Source: Chamaelirium japonicum (taxonomy: Eukaryota; Streptophyta; Magnoliopsida; Liliales; Melanthiaceae). Taken from it: DNA of 64,000 nt. The stretch covers positions 18,688,351 through 18,752,350 of the forward strand of contig OX393552.1 in NCBI GenBank assembly GCA_947650365.1, read 5' to 3'. Below the pieces are notes generated by a model. That model made no database searches and was not told where the DNA came from. It saw only the letters and a list, made by a program, of their open reading frames with translations. Made by a program: the position numbers and the translations under genes. Shown here piece after piece: positions 26,765 through 39,700 of this stretch (positions are counted from its first letter, which is position 1; every line of letters begins with the position of its first letter).

Positions 26765-27013
26765 TATTGTTACCAACTCGGAAGTCGGGAAAAATTTGGC
26801 TAATGGGGAAATCGGCGGAAAACTAACTGTAGATAACAGGATTAAGATGCAATTAATCATGATTAAAATGCAAAAATCAGGATTAAAATATAGAAAATTG
26901 TAATTTTTTTACAAAACCGTGACTTTTAAAAAAATAACGAGAAAGTCGTGTTACTGAATAAGTTGTGTTTTAATTGTGATTTATTCAAAAAAATTCAAAG
27001 TTTTTGGTAAGAG
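26765..27013. mobile_element. hAT-type element (GATTAAAA/CGACTT word), 249 bp
   Basis: Ends TATTGTTACCAACTCGG and (reversed) CTCTTACCAAAAACTTTG. Flanks TGTCCATA (26757-26764) and TGTCCTAA (27014-27021) match at 6/8. Same family as 21009-21338, in the opposite orientation. Confidence 0.6.
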
Positions 27014-27329
27014 TGTCCTAAGTCGATCAAATTCCTATGTTCAAACGATGAACACGTCGATTATTCTGATTTTAGTACTTGAAAATCATTATGCCCCTAA
27101 TCTCCCATAAAACATGCACTTGTGTATCTCAGAAAGCATGGGTTTGATTTCATCACTATCATGCCTATCTAACTTGTTCTTTAATGTGATTTTTGCTAAT
27201 CCCTCCCTGACTAATAGGCCAATTACCGAAACCTCCTCTGCATTTCAGTATTTACAGAATCTCCCTCATGTACTGTTTCAGTAATACATGTACAAACATT
27301 TCAATGGTGTTGTACACAATGTGTGTACA

Positions 27330-27497
27330 TCTATACTAATATTATAAAGCTGAGGCCTTTGGTGCCACATGGCAGCCTGCCTATCCCCTGTCTCTCTCTC
27401 TCCACACACAATAGGGATGCGGCCCATGTGCTGCCGAATGTGCGATCCGATCTAGCAGCATTGTAATCATTCGTGCATTGCACGGGATTAGTACTAG
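27330..27497 (+). mobile_element. Non-autonomous Helitron, 168 bp
   Basis: Starts TCTATACTAATATTATAAAG and ends with the hairpin CGTGCATTGCACG, 10 bases, then CTAG. It is inserted between host A (27329) and T (27498) without a target duplication. These are the defining Helitron hallmarks. Confidence 0.88.
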
Positions 27498-27787
27498 TAT
27501 AGTACTAAAACTCTGCACACGACGAAGGTTTCTCCAAATATTGAGATATGAGAAAGGCTTCGATAATTGGCCTATTTGTTGGTGAGGAATTAGTAAAAGA
27601 CCCTTATTTTGTTATAAGACGATGGAGTTTTTTATTTTTTCGAAAGTCATTACGATGACGGAGTTGACCTAGGGAGATGTGTGAATGCCTTTGGGATGCA
27701 ATTATAGGTTACCCTTGAGGTGATACCCCAACATAATGATCCATTGATGCATATTAGGGTTTCTCTATATCGGCATACTGTATATTA

Positions 27788-28130
27788 GGGCAAATTACAA
27801 AAGCCTCCCCTGAACTATACACCTTAGTTCATATTGGTCCCTCAACTATTTTTTTGAACAATTTGATCCCAAAACTATGCTCCGTCTGCTTTTAGCCCCC
27901 TCGGCTAACTTTTATTCCGAAAATACCCTTGTCCTAGTAAGCACAAATTAAATAGTTAAAAACAATTTTGAGTCTTATTGGAAATTGATAAGGGTATTTT
28001 TGGGATAAAGTTGATGGAAGGGGGTAAATGCACACGGAGCAAAGTTCAGGGATCAAATTGTTCAAAAAAATAGTTGAGGGACCAATATGAAATGAGGTGT
28101 ATAGTCAGGGGAGGTTTTTGTAATTTGTCT
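27788..28130. mobile_element. MULE-type MITE (GGCAAATTAC ends)
   Basis: Inverted ends of about 80 bp: GGCAAATTACAAAAGCCTCC against (reversed) GACAAATTACAAAAACCTCC. The inner GAACAATTTGATCCC is also mirrored. Same family as 35544-35757, which shows a 9-bp duplication. The right flank is overlaid by the next element. Confidence 0.65.
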
Positions 28131-28139
28131 TTTTTTTTT

Positions 28140-29248
28140 GGAAAATTTTATTCATACCCCACAAATCTGTAATTAGCCCCCATTTCCAACAAACTTGAAC
28201 ACACCCCATTTTTCTTTTTCATACCCCATTCCTATCCCAAAAATATCCTTCCCCCTTACACCCCACCTTCAATACACCCCAGTTAAATGGCCCGCCCCAA
28301 CTTGATTATACCCCAATCAAAAACATACCCCCTTAAATATACCCCAATTATATGCACTCTTGAATATACCCCACTCTTAAATAAACCCCATGCAATTGGC
28401 TGATACTTGAAGGCACAAGTAGAGCTGCAACTTGGGCGGGCCAACCTGAACCCAACCCGAACCCAACCCGAATTTGGGCGGGCTAATCCGAGCCCAACCC
28501 GAATTATTTCTCCTCGACCCGACAGGACCCGACACGAAATTAGCGGGTCTGGGACAAGGCTAAACGGGTTCGGGTCGTAAATGGGTCGACACGATAGACC
28601 CGTTTAATAAACGGGTCGGGTCCGGGTTTAGGATCTGGACATGGTAGACCCGGGAAGACTCGTTTAGTATTCAATGGGTCGTGTCGGGTCGGGTCGGGTC
28701 TACCAGCAATCCAATACTATAATATGTAATACCAGTGGGTCTTTTGGGTCAGGTCGGATTGGGTCGGATCGACAAACTAAATAGATCCGGGTGGTAAACG
28801 GGTCTTACCGGGTCTTATCGTGTCTACCTATTTATTAGCGAGTCGGGTACGGGTTTAGGATCTAGACACGATTAGTTAAACGGGCCGGGTCCAGGTCTAG
28901 GGGTTTTGGACACGACACGAAACTAGACACGACACGAACCCGACACTACACGACTCATTGCCACCCCTAGCTGCAACTTGGGCGGGCCAACCCGAACCCA
29001 GCCCGACTTTGGGCGGGTTAACCCGGACCCATCCCGCACAACCCGGCCAACCCGACGGGTTGGGCTTGGGCTAAGTTTAAACAAACATTGGGTTGGGTTG
29101 GGGGTACAAAAGACGCTGCAGGGGCTTTGGGGTTTGGGGTACACAAAAAAGGGCATTGTTGGTATTAAAGGATTGTTGAGTAAGTTATTGAGAAACGCTA
29201 GGGATACGGGGGCTAATTACAGATTTTTGGGGTATGAATAAAGTTCCC
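28140..29248 (+). mobile_element. Mutator-like non-autonomous element, left arm of a 2.2-kb palindrome
   Basis: 1109 bp with about 40-bp inverted ends (GGAAAATTTTATTCATACCC and reversed GGGAACTTTATTCATACCCC). Nine T on each side (28131-28139 and 29249-29257) are compatible with a 9-bp target duplication. Inside is a fragment of the ACCCG-word hAT family, ending CATTGCCACCCCTA at 28971, plus GGGTTGGG word blocks. No transposase. Confidence 0.7.
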
Positions 29249-29260
29249 TTTTTTTTTGCA

Positions 29261-30348
29261 GGGAAATTTTATTCATACCCCAAAAATCTGTAATTAGCCC
29301 CCGTATCCCTAGCGTTTCTCAATAACAATGCCCTTTTTTTTTTTGTACCCCAAACCCCAAAGCCCCTGCTCAGCGTCTTTTGTACCCCCAACCCAACCCA
29401 ATGTTTGTTTAAACTCAGCCCAAGCCCAACCCGTCGGGTTGGCCGGGTTGTGCCAGGTGGGTTCGGGTTAACCCGCCCAAAGTCGGGTTGGGTTCGGGTT
29501 GGCCCGCCCAAGTTGCAGCTAGGGGTGGCAATGAGTCGTGTCGTGTCGGATTCGTGTCGTGTCTAGTTTAGTGTCGTGTCCAAAACCCCTAGACCCAGAC
29601 CCGACCCGTTTAACTAATCGTGTCTAGATCCTAAACCCGTACCCGACTCGCTAATAAATAGATAGACACGATAAGACCCGGTAAGACCCGTTTACCACCC
29701 GGATCTATTCAGTTGACCCGATCCGACCCAATCCGACTTGACCCGACCTGACCCGAAAGACCCACTGGTATTATATATTATAGTATTGGATTGCTGGTAG
29801 ACCCGACCCAACCTGACCCAACACGACCCGTTGAATACTAAACGGGTCTTTCCGGGTCTACCGTCTCCAGACCCTAACCCGGACACGACCCGTTTATTAA
29901 ACGGGTCTATCGTGTCGACCCGTTTACGACCCGAACCCGTTTAGCCTTGTCCCAGACCCGCTAATTTCGTGTCGGGTCCTGTCGGGTCGAGGAGAAATAA
30001 TTCGGGTTGGGCTCGGATTAGCCCGCCCAAATTCGGGTTGGGTTCGGGTTGGACTCGGGTTGGGTTCAGGTTGGCCCGCCCAACTGCATGGGGTTTATTT
30101 AAGAGTGGGGTGTATTCAAGAGTGCATATAATTGGGGTATATTTAAGGGGGAATGTGTTTGATACTTTGATTGGGGTATAATTAAGTTGGGGCGGGCCAT
30201 TTAACTGGGGTGTATTGAAGGTGGGGTGTAAGGGGGAAGGGTATTTTTGGGATAGGAATGGGGTATGAAAAAAAAAATTTGGGGTGTGTTCAAGTTTGTT
30301 GAAAATGGGGGCTAATTACAGATTTATGGGGTATGAATAAAATTTCCC
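29261..30348 (-). mobile_element. Mutator-like non-autonomous element, right arm (inverted copy)
   Basis: 1088 bp, nearly the reverse complement of 28140-29248, separated from it by 12 bases. It is flanked by the identical 9-mer TTTTTTGCA (29252-29260 and 30349-30357), a perfect Mutator-type duplication. The left arm has about 37 extra bases near 28400. The captured hAT starts at 29520 (TAGGGGTGGCAATGAG). Confidence 0.78.
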
Positions 30349-30429
30349 TTTTTTGCACTTGGATTTATCCAGGAGAGGAAACCTCCTAGTGGGTCGATGC
30401 GTATTTCCGGAAGGACTAGCCCGAGCCCG

Positions 30430-30473
30430 AAGTGGGTCCATTGCTCGAAACCCTTCGAGCAACGGACCCACTT
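30430..30473. other. 20-bp near-perfect hairpin
   Basis: AAGTGGGTCCATTGCTCGAA pairs with its complement across ACCC with one mismatch. Function unknown. Confidence 0.7.
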
Positions 30474-31669
30474 GCATCTGCAGAATAGTAAGGAGCCATT
30501 GATGGATTTAAAGCAAGGTTTATTGCTAAAGAGGTTACTCGGGAACAAGTCTGGAGTTATCACGAGACATTTGCTCCAGTAGCCAAGCTGGTCACTGCAA
30601 ATTAAGCTAGTCTCTTTATGGACTTAAACAAGCTTCTAGAAATTGATTTAGAAAATTCTTGTCCTGCACAGTCAGAAGCAGATTACTTGTTCCCCATTAT
30701 CTCTGCCTGAGTTCGATTCCTCTCCCCTTAACGACGGTTTGCTAGTTGTGGGGAGTTGTCCGATGTAGTGAGTACGCCCCCATTTCTCATATAAAATCAT
30801 CCCTTCCGAATCTCCATACCCCATCACCTTCTTGCCAGTACGTCAGTCACCGATACCTCCGCCAAGTCCCTTACCTCTTCTCCTCCTTCCCCACCATCAG
30901 AGCTGCAACTTCCTCCCCTTCCCATCCTCCTTCCCATTCCCAAAGTCATCGTTGCCTCCCCTAACCTTGCTCCCTCCTCTCCTTCTTGCCCATCACCGTC
31001 CTCCTTCCCCATCGCCACCCTGTCGCCCAGCCTGTCCGGTAGGCCAGTACCTAACAAGCTATTCGGTAGTGGACTACCAAACATGATGAACAACATTCGG
31101 TAATTAACTGTCGAATATGCTGGGCAACGATGAGAGGAAGGGGAGGTGACGGTGGATCCGGCAATGAAAAAAGAGGTGGAGGAGAAGGGGGGGAAGGGGG
31201 AGACGACGACAGCTCTGACGAGAAGGAGAGGCGGTGGCGGCTCCGGTAGTAGGGAAGGAGGAGCATGAGATGTGATAGCTGGCGGCGGCTCTAGTGGTGA
31301 GGAAGGATGGGAAGGGAATGAAGGAGGGGCAGGTGGGATATTAAGTAGAGGAGGCAAGTGGGGTATTAAGTAAAGGAGGCAGGTGGTGTATGAAGGAGGG
31401 AGGGTATACTTATAAAAAACTTAAAGGGAGAGGGAAAACCAGAGGAAACAGGGTATGGCGATCATTTTGGAGGTGTGAATAAAATTTTCTTTGTTTTTCT
31501 CTATTTCGATGATATTATCCTCACCAGTAACACCTACATGCAAAGATTAATCTACCATAGCCTTACATCATCAGCTAATTCATACATCAACCATATTAAT
31601 CTCATATAGATGCCATGCGTGTGCTTAACTATCTCAAATCCTCCCATGGAGAATAAAGCCCTTAACTTA

Positions 31670-31862
31670 GTTGCCCCGAACCACGGTATCACCGTGGTTC
31701 AGGGTCCAGCCATCGACACCTGTTATTTCCGTCCAAAAGGACGGTTCTAGACTGTTGAGTCTACAGGGCATCGGGTGAACCCTGGGGGGCTCCCATCATA
31801 AGGAGGGACATATGTCGATGGCTGGACCCCAAACCATGGTGATTCTGAGGGTTCAGGGCAAC
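31670..31862. mobile_element. TA-flanked MITE, 193 bp
   Basis: Long inverted ends (GTTGCCCCGAACCACGGT against reversed GTTGCCCTGAACCCTCAG; inner GGTCCAGCCATCGACA perfectly mirrored). Flanked by TA on both sides, suggesting a Tc1/mariner-type origin. It sits inside the copia pol remnant. Confidence 0.65.
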
Positions 31863-31967
31863 TATTTTAAGTCACTCGCATGGGAAAAGAAAGGTAGCAG
31901 TTCTTTGGAGATATTTGCATACAAACGAAGCAAGCTGTCACGACACATTGGTCCATTATAAACTCTC

Positions 31968-32153
31968 TTTTTTTACACCGGCAGGTGTCCTGAAACCTTT
32001 CAGGCTCGGACTAATCCCTTTGGGAACGCACACTGACTCACTCTAAAGTTTCGATCCCTAAGCACTACTGGGTAGCTCGAGGGGGGGAGGAATTGAACCC
32101 ACACCCTCCACATTAAAGCATCAGTTGGTTACCAACTGGTCCATTAGTAGCTA
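31968..32153 (-). mobile_element. tRNA-derived SINE (Au-like)
   Basis: On the minus strand it has an A-box-like stretch (TGGACCAGTTGGTAACC) and a B box (GGGTTCAATTCC) about 35 bases on. It ends with CACCGGCAGG-type sequence and an A-rich tail (complement of CTCTTTTTTT at 31968). This resembles the Au-SINE layout. Confidence 0.6.
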
Positions 32154-32218
32154 TTCCATATGTCATTAGGGACAATCCTTTCTCGGAAAAGCAAGAAGCA
32201 AAATTGTGAAGTAACTTA

Positions 32219-33343
32219 GGCCTTGTTTGGCATCACTTTTATTTTTTATTTTTTTATTTTGAAAACAGAAAAATAGAAAAGTGAAAGTGAAAACATGTTT
32301 AGCAACCCATTTTTATTTTTTGTTTTTTTAGAATTGTAAGTAAATTTTTGTAACCAGTATAAACAGAGAATTCATGTATTTGTTTTCAAAACAATAAACA
32401 AAAAATTATTGGTCTCTAGTTACTTGGGGAAGGGGGGTTGCTCAATGGGAACTTTTTGGTGACCTTGAAAGTGATGGACTCCCACGAACTCTTGTTGAGA
32501 GAGAATTTTAGAGAGTATTGTAGAGTGTAATAGAGATAAAATAATTTAGAGAGAGAATCAGTGTTATAGAGAGAACATTGTAGACAGAAAAGTTATAGAA
32601 AGAGAATGTTATAAAGAAAAAATATTATAAAGGTAAAACAGCATGGAGAGAACAATTTAGGATTTTTGCACATGACACTCTAGAAACTAGGCTAATTACA
32701 TTTCCTCCTACAAACTTCATATTTAAATACTGGCCCCTGAAAGCTAATTACTTGCTCACCTCCACCCCTCGGATTAATTGGCATCTATTTGGGGGGAGTA
32801 TTATAGGTATGCTCATAGTTAACCATTACCCACCATTCCCAGATATGCTATATCCAAGGTCAGTCTTTTACCCGAGGCTCAAATAACTATTTTACCCTTA
32901 ATAATAGAGTGCTCTCAACCTTCTCTCTCTGTTTGCCTTAAATTAGGGTTTTTGTTCAATTATCTGATTCTAAAAAGTATAAAATCAACCCAGTAAAACC
33001 GTCATATGAAAGAACCACTCAAACCATGACTAAACCTAAATATTCCCCCCAAATAGACGCTAGTTAACCTTAGGGGTTGATTTGCACAAGTATCCTAGTT
33101 TTTGGGGTCAATATATAAATATGAAGTTTCCAGGGTTCAATATGCAATTAGCTTAGTTTCCAGGGGGCTATATGCAAGAAAACCTTTTTGTTTTTATAAA
33201 CTATTCTATTTTATGTTTTTAAAACAGGCAGCAAATGGTATTACAAAACATGTTTCCTATTTTTGAAAATCTGAAAACAAAACAGAATATGAAAACATTC
33301 CCATTTTTTAAAACAAAAAATAAAACTGATGCCAAACATGTCC
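32219..33343. mobile_element. PIF/Tourist-like element with nested MITE
   Basis: Ends GGCCTTGTTTGGCATCA and (reversed) GGACATGTTTGGCATCA, flanked by TTA at 32216-32218 and 33344-33346. Around 32660-33190 it contains a second element with about 100-bp imperfect inverted ends (TAGAAACTAGGCTAATTAC against reversed GGAAACTAAGCTAATTGC). Without it the outer element is about 0.6 kb of AT-rich MITE sequence. Confidence 0.8.
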
Positions 33344-33346
33344 TTA

Positions 33347-33778
33347 GTTATAATTAAAATTGTTTTGAAGGGTTCTACTAGTTTCTACCAATGTAAATTC
33401 TTAGCCAACATATCCGACAACACTATCATCACCCCAACAGTTTGTGTTCTTCCTTATTGAACAAACAATTATTAGAAATATCAACTATTTCGTGATTGTG
33501 TTTCCTGATACCACATAACAGTTCGAAGATACCCATGTCGTGTTAGACCGCAGATCATTGCAAAGAAACCGAGCAAGTATCGATGACGACATCCCAGAGC
33601 TTGGACGAGTAGAACTTCGCAAAGATTCACTCACAACGATCCTTTATGGGCCAACAGCGACCGAATCCATTGGGGGCACCTGATGCATTACACAGTAACC
33701 CTTCCAGCATGAGGAACTCATAAACCTGCAACTGAGTTTAACTTGAGAACACGAGGATCCATACAAAATCAGCTCACC
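33347..33778 (-). other. Downstream flank / probable 3' UTR of the D2HGDH gene
   Basis: No gene. Lies directly past the D2HGDH stop codon on the minus strand. Confidence 0.4.
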
Positions 33779-36700
33779 TCAGTTCTGAAGAAGAGAACGA
33801 GGCAGAACTTTGTAAGGATTCATAATTCCTTTCGGGTCCAACAACTTCTTGATGGAAGCCATCAGTTTCACCTGACATAATAGATCATTATATGTATCAA
33901 AGCACAAAGAGCCTCAAAACACACGAAAAAAAGGAGAACTGACCATAATAAAGTAGGAAATGGGCCTGTTCCCATGTTCTTTCCATAGCAGGCATGGTAC
34001 GTTTGCGTGTTCCCTGAGAAATGATAGTCCATTGCATGTTGGATTTCATTTCTCAACCAAGCATCCCAAGAGTTGTAAATCTCACTGTACATCTCCCATC
34101 CTCATGGAGAAAGTATGTACCGGGATACAATACCCGAAGTGGGGAAATTTGTAACTCCCTGGGTACCTGGTGGTTTTATGGAAAGAATGTGGGAATGGAC
34201 CCATTTCCTGGGAATTCTAATTCCCCGGAAAAGAACACAGCCTAAATAAAATAGGCAGGTGGTTTCCCCAGGTTCAATTAAGTAAATTAAATAGATAAAT
34301 CTTTTTAAAGGCCATGACCTCAAAAAATCATCTTCCGACAAGATTATACAAATGGTTTTCAGTATTTGATAAATTGTAAACAATTTCCTTCTTAACAGTG
34401 AAGTAGACAAAATACAAATCTGGTCATGTTAACCATATAGCGATTTTAATGGTTAGATTCCATGACATTTACTACTTTGACAAACCTATAAGGATCTCAG
34501 ATTAAGTTATTTAGAGCCAATCACTTATGATGACAGAAATTACTATAGTTAACCCTACCAACCTAAAGATACTCTATTCAGTGAAAAAGATAAAGATTAT
34601 TTTAAATAGGATTGTAATAGGAGGTACTCGAATAATTTAAATTTCCAAGAAACTATAATTACCTTCATCTCTAATGTAAACCACAAATACCGTAAGTAAT
34701 TGGACAACGGAACCGTAAGTAATATGATAGATCTTGTGACTGATGATAGTTATTTGGCAAATATACTGTTAAGTGGCAGCTAGTTACAGTTTCTGTAGAC
34801 TTGCTATAGTGAATTTTGTCTGCCTTCATTAATCCTAAGCCATGCTCTGCGCTGATACTTCCCCTATGCGATGATGTCCACTGGTAGACGAAGGGTTCAA
34901 TCTTTGCAAGAACCTACAATATTCAGTGCAGATGAAACCATTGATATAAAATTTCATTGATATACAAGATAGACTTCACTTGGGAGATTTACATTATCAT
35001 CGTAGTGAGTTGTTGAGATATTGAGGTGCAAGTTACCATCTCCAAGGTGACCATACCCCAATACCTTCGCTGTCTGGCCTGAGAAACAAATCAAGCCATA
35101 AAAGAAGAAATTTCCAGTGTGAACTTAAATGTGTTCACGATCTTCCTTAATTGATGGAACTTAAAAGAGAGAGTTATGAAAGAAAATGATAATATATACA
35201 CGTTCATAATAGAATATTAGAAAAAGAGGAATTTTAAGGTAACATACCAAGTCGCAGCCGCATTTCTTCAACAATACTATAAAGTTTTTCAACAGGTAAT
35301 GATAAATCATACTTGTAGACAGCCCCTGCTTTCACCAATGCTTCCGTAATACCCTGACATCATGAGACCTTTTCAAATGCTAACACAATGGTCAATATAA
35401 ATAGCATGGTACGTTATAGTACTTTATGCGATGGGGCACAAGGTGTCCATAAATAATTGGATAAAGGTAGTATTTTACAGATCATGGGAAGTTGGGAACA
35501 CATCGATCAACTTTTCTGTAGGTTGGCCAGGGCATAAATAAAAGGCAAATTACATAGACATCCCCTGAACTATACCGGTACCTTGCTTTCACGTTGCTCT
35601 CTCAAGTTCTATTTTGAACAACTTGAGTCCTGAACTATACTTTTCCATTACAAAGGCATCCCTTGCATAGTTGAATGGTCAAGTTGTCCGAAATAGAACT
35701 CAAGGGACCAAAGTGAAAATGAGGGTAAGGTTCAAGGGCTGTTTATGTAATTTTCCCTGAATAAAATTGAGAAAGAACAAGTCAAAAGCTTAGAAATCTA
35801 GAAAAAAGAACAAGTCAAAAGCTTAGAATAAAATTGAGAAAGAACAAGGAAAGTTTCTTTAATGGCAGGGGACGTCTCATACTTCCTTAACCTTCTCCTT
35901 TCACCTCCCCTCCTTTTTCACTGTATCACCACCCATCAGTTTCCGTGTTCCATCAAGTGACTATAGAACCACCGTCATGCGACAGAGGAGAGGAGGCTGG
36001 CTGAAGGAAGACATTGAGGAAGGAAGACATGTTCCGTCAAGTGAATAGTGTTTGTTCCAATCTGTGATCTTTTCCACCATTAGAATGTTACCTGTTGTAA
36101 ATTGCGGAATTTTTTCATCAAAATTCTACTAGAGTGGAATGTTTCTTCTAGACTGTTAGCCTTCTGCTGTTGATGTTGGTGACTTGACATTTTTCTTGCA
36201 TGTCATAGACTCATAATCCTTGCATCTTATTGTCGATGCATAATGCAAACATCCACCAATTGTTATGTTGTTGTATATCACTTTATTTTAATTTTTTTTG
36301 TATTTTCCAATGCATTTGCAGTTGAGGCACAATACAGATTTAAGAAATTGCAAGATCCGGCTTCGTGTATCTAAAGGAGTGATCACTGGGTTTAAGAAAT
36401 TGCTGGCATTCATGCAGTGCTGCAAGTTGCAAGAGGGCACTTGATGTGGGGAAGGGACATCTTGAAGGTTTTCACAAAAAATATTCAGATACGTAAAAAT
36501 AAATTGGACTTCAGGACACAGGTGAATATTTAAGAAATAGAGAAGATGAAGAAATTAGTGTAGCGATGAAGAGTTCTTACAATATTTTTCTTTGTGCATA
36601 AAATTCATAAAAGTAAAAGGGCCAAAGAAGACATTGAGATTTGAGAAATAGAATTTGTAGCCCATATACAATTTAATACAAAGTTGATCATCTTCTAGAA

Positions 36701-39700
36701 GGGAAGAAAGTCATGGAAGTGAATGTCTGGTTGGTTGGGGGTTTCTTTACTGCAACAGTAACTATCGGAATAGGTCTTTCCTACATCTAGACTAACATGG
36801 GACCTTTTTGTAGAAGCCTATGGAGCAAATTAATTTTTACGACCAAGGAGGATCACTAGATTCACTATTGGTTTTGAAAGTTACAATTATTAATTAGTTC
36901 TATATTTGTAATAGCTCTAAAGTTGTAAGATAAGTATTAGTTACTTTCCTGGTCTATAATTTTGAAGTCTCAAAATTACTTGCTTCTTTCTGTGAGTTAA
37001 TTAGAGTTGTAAATGAGGTTGGGCCAGCCCAGGACCCATCAGGCCAGGCCCTATTGGGGCCCAATTTGGGCTGACTTAGCTTGGGCTTTGGGCCGGGCTG
37101 AGCTCGAAGATTCAAGTCCTACTGTATTGTGGGCCAGATATGGAAAATTTGCTAATCTAGGCAAAAGTCCCAACCTAAGCCATAATTATTTAAATATTAT
37201 TTTATATAAAATAATATGAAATTTTACACATCTACTCTACAAATATCAATGCCTCATATTTTAGGAGCATTACTTCACATATATCCTTTCAATTCCTATC
37301 ACAATCATCCTTTCAATTCCTATCACAATCAACATTGTTTTCCGCTTTTGTCGTGATCAAGAAAAAAAAAACCCAAAGATTTAGGCATGTATCGTGCAGC
37401 CGTGCTAGATGGTTAGACTTGATTTGAACTTGGTTTGGGCCTGGGCTTCATAATTTTTTTGGACTGGGTTTGGGCCAAGCCCAAAATAATTAATTTGGGC
37501 TGGGTTTGGGCACATGCTCACAAGTTTGGGTTGGGCCTGATCTTAGGGTGGCTGGACTTGAACCCGACCCATTGACGACCCTAGAGTTAATGTAGTCCTT
37601 CAAGATTATTCTTTTTACATGAAGCATGAGAAACCATGAAGTTCCATAAGGTGGAAATGTTAGTTATATTCCATATATCTTCATAGAAACAAGAGTTTAA
37701 GTGTTAGCGTTCTAAACTGTTGTAACTTCAACTCATAGTGGATTTGCGTTGGGAACGAGCTTGCTCGGTGAGGTTTTTTCAAGTTGGGTTTTCCTCGTAA
37801 AAATCTTCGAGTGTTTTCCGTGATTGATTATCTTGTTAGGTTAGAGCCTTGTATGTTTCCACCCTTTGACCTATTGCATGCATCATTAAGAGCAAGAGAG
37901 TTTTGAGAAAAATTTGGGAGCACCAAGTTTTTGTGCTGTTATTAAACCATTTGTAGTAGCTTCCACACTTTGTTTGATTGAGAATCCATCGCTACTCCTA
38001 GGATTTTCAAATTCCACTTCATGAGATTTCCAACCATGATGCACATAATACTACTTTTTATTTTAGAAGAAGTGAATACCAAACAAAGCTACCTTTATTT
38101 TAGAAGAAGTGAATATCAAGATAGGTCCTTCATGAGAACAAAAAAAATATGTTAAAGGTGACCAATGGTTGTAGGGAAGCATAAGCACATGGTGGTCTAT
38201 TGGAAAGGAAACCCTTTATTTGAGATATTTAAAGGTGTCTTGTCTGGAAAGTGATATGAATCGGACATATTTACTAGGGAAAAAATGTTGATGTTCACCA
38301 ATATTAACTTTAAATGGTAATAGGACCAAAGAGCAACCATAGTCAATATTCTAAAAAGCGCTAGGCGTTAGTCGGGCGGTGGGGGGCGTTTTTGCTTTTC
38401 TTAATTATTATTTTGATATTATATATAATATATGTTTTTTAACTTACTATAAATTCAAGACTATCTCAACTATTATTTTAAAGAGCATGTATCATTTATA
38501 TAACCATAAACAAAAGATTAACAAGAATAAAAGCAAGCATGATATTATCTCAGATAATATCATAATATCCATAATTTTAATACATTCCATATCTAAAATT
38601 TATGATTACCAATAATAGAATAACATATATACACGCTAGGCCCGCTTGGGACCGCCAAGGCGACCGCCTAGCCCCGCCTAGAGCCATGGGCTGCTTTTTC
38701 GCACTGCCTAGGACTAGGTTGAGCGGTGGGGGGTCCTTCTAACGCATACGCGGCCGCTTGGGCCGCTTTTTAGAACACTAACCATAGAGATGGCTAGAAA
38801 GGTAAGAACTGTTACTCTCTAATTTCTAAAGGCTAAAGAGTATGCCCACCAACTCCAGAAAAGAGTAGGCTGGTGTTTGATCCAGTGTTGTCAAGGTGGT
38901 CAGGCCTACCTAGGTGAGGCATGGCCTAGGCGAGACCTAGGCGACAACTTTTTCAAAATAATTAAATTTATATATATGGGATAATATTCGGATTTGAACA
39001 AATAATAAGCATAATACCATCAAAAACTTCATATGAAATTAATCAAACAACCGAAATCAAACATTTTTATCCAAAAAGAATATTCATGTAATCATTGTCA
39101 TGCTAAATCACTGAAATGCGAATATGTAAAATCATATGTCATACATTATCAACATGTAATGATCAATGAATCAAATTATGTTACTATTAAAAAGTTATAA
39201 TCTCGTGAGAACATTAAAAACCCTAGTCCCTAACACTCATTATGAAACAAAGCAAGCATAATAAACAAATCATAAAAAACAAGCACAACCCTAAAATTGG
39301 AGAAATAAAAGCACTAGAGAGGATAAATCACATGTATATAGAAAGATGATTCAAAGAGAAAAAAAAATCCATAAGCAAACTATAACATTAACACTAGTAA
39401 AATGAACATGATACAAACTCTAAGTCTCTAACACATAGAAAAAATACATAGATAGGTAAGAAAAAATACATAGAAAATGGTAGTAAAGTATGTGGCTCAT
39501 ACATACATTGAAAAAGGAAACAAAAAGAAGAGAAAAAAACAAAAAATAAATATTTTTTTTTATATAGGTCGCCCGCCTAGGCTGTGGCCTAGGCGACCGA
39601 CCTCCTAGGCGACGCCTTGACATCACTGGCTTGATCTAACTCCAAGGGAAGTCAAAATCAGATTTGAGGGAGCGATCATATGCGCAATTGGGCAAAGCAG

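Larger units (their letters stand above)
30500..32215 (+). pseudogene. Shredded Ty1/copia pol remnant
   Basis: Scattered pieces in pol order on the plus strand. RT N-terminus at about 30507-30590 (FIAKEVTREQVW, ETFAPVAKL). The catalytic box LYFDDIILTSN at about 31498-31530. LNYLKSSHGE at about 31625. SRKSKKQ near 32187. The pieces are separated by an 880-bp pyrimidine/purine-skewed segment (30610-31490), a TA-flanked MITE and a SINE. Stops and gaps leave no open polyprotein. Confidence 0.6.

Noticed and set aside
28922-29886. Open frames rich in Thr-Arg-Arg-Val-Gly in the palindrome
   Set aside because: Translations of GGGTCGGGTT word arrays, mirrored on both arms.
30690-30730. Pol III B-box-like GAGTTCGATTCC suggesting a second SINE
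   Set aside because: No matching A box at the right distance and no tail.
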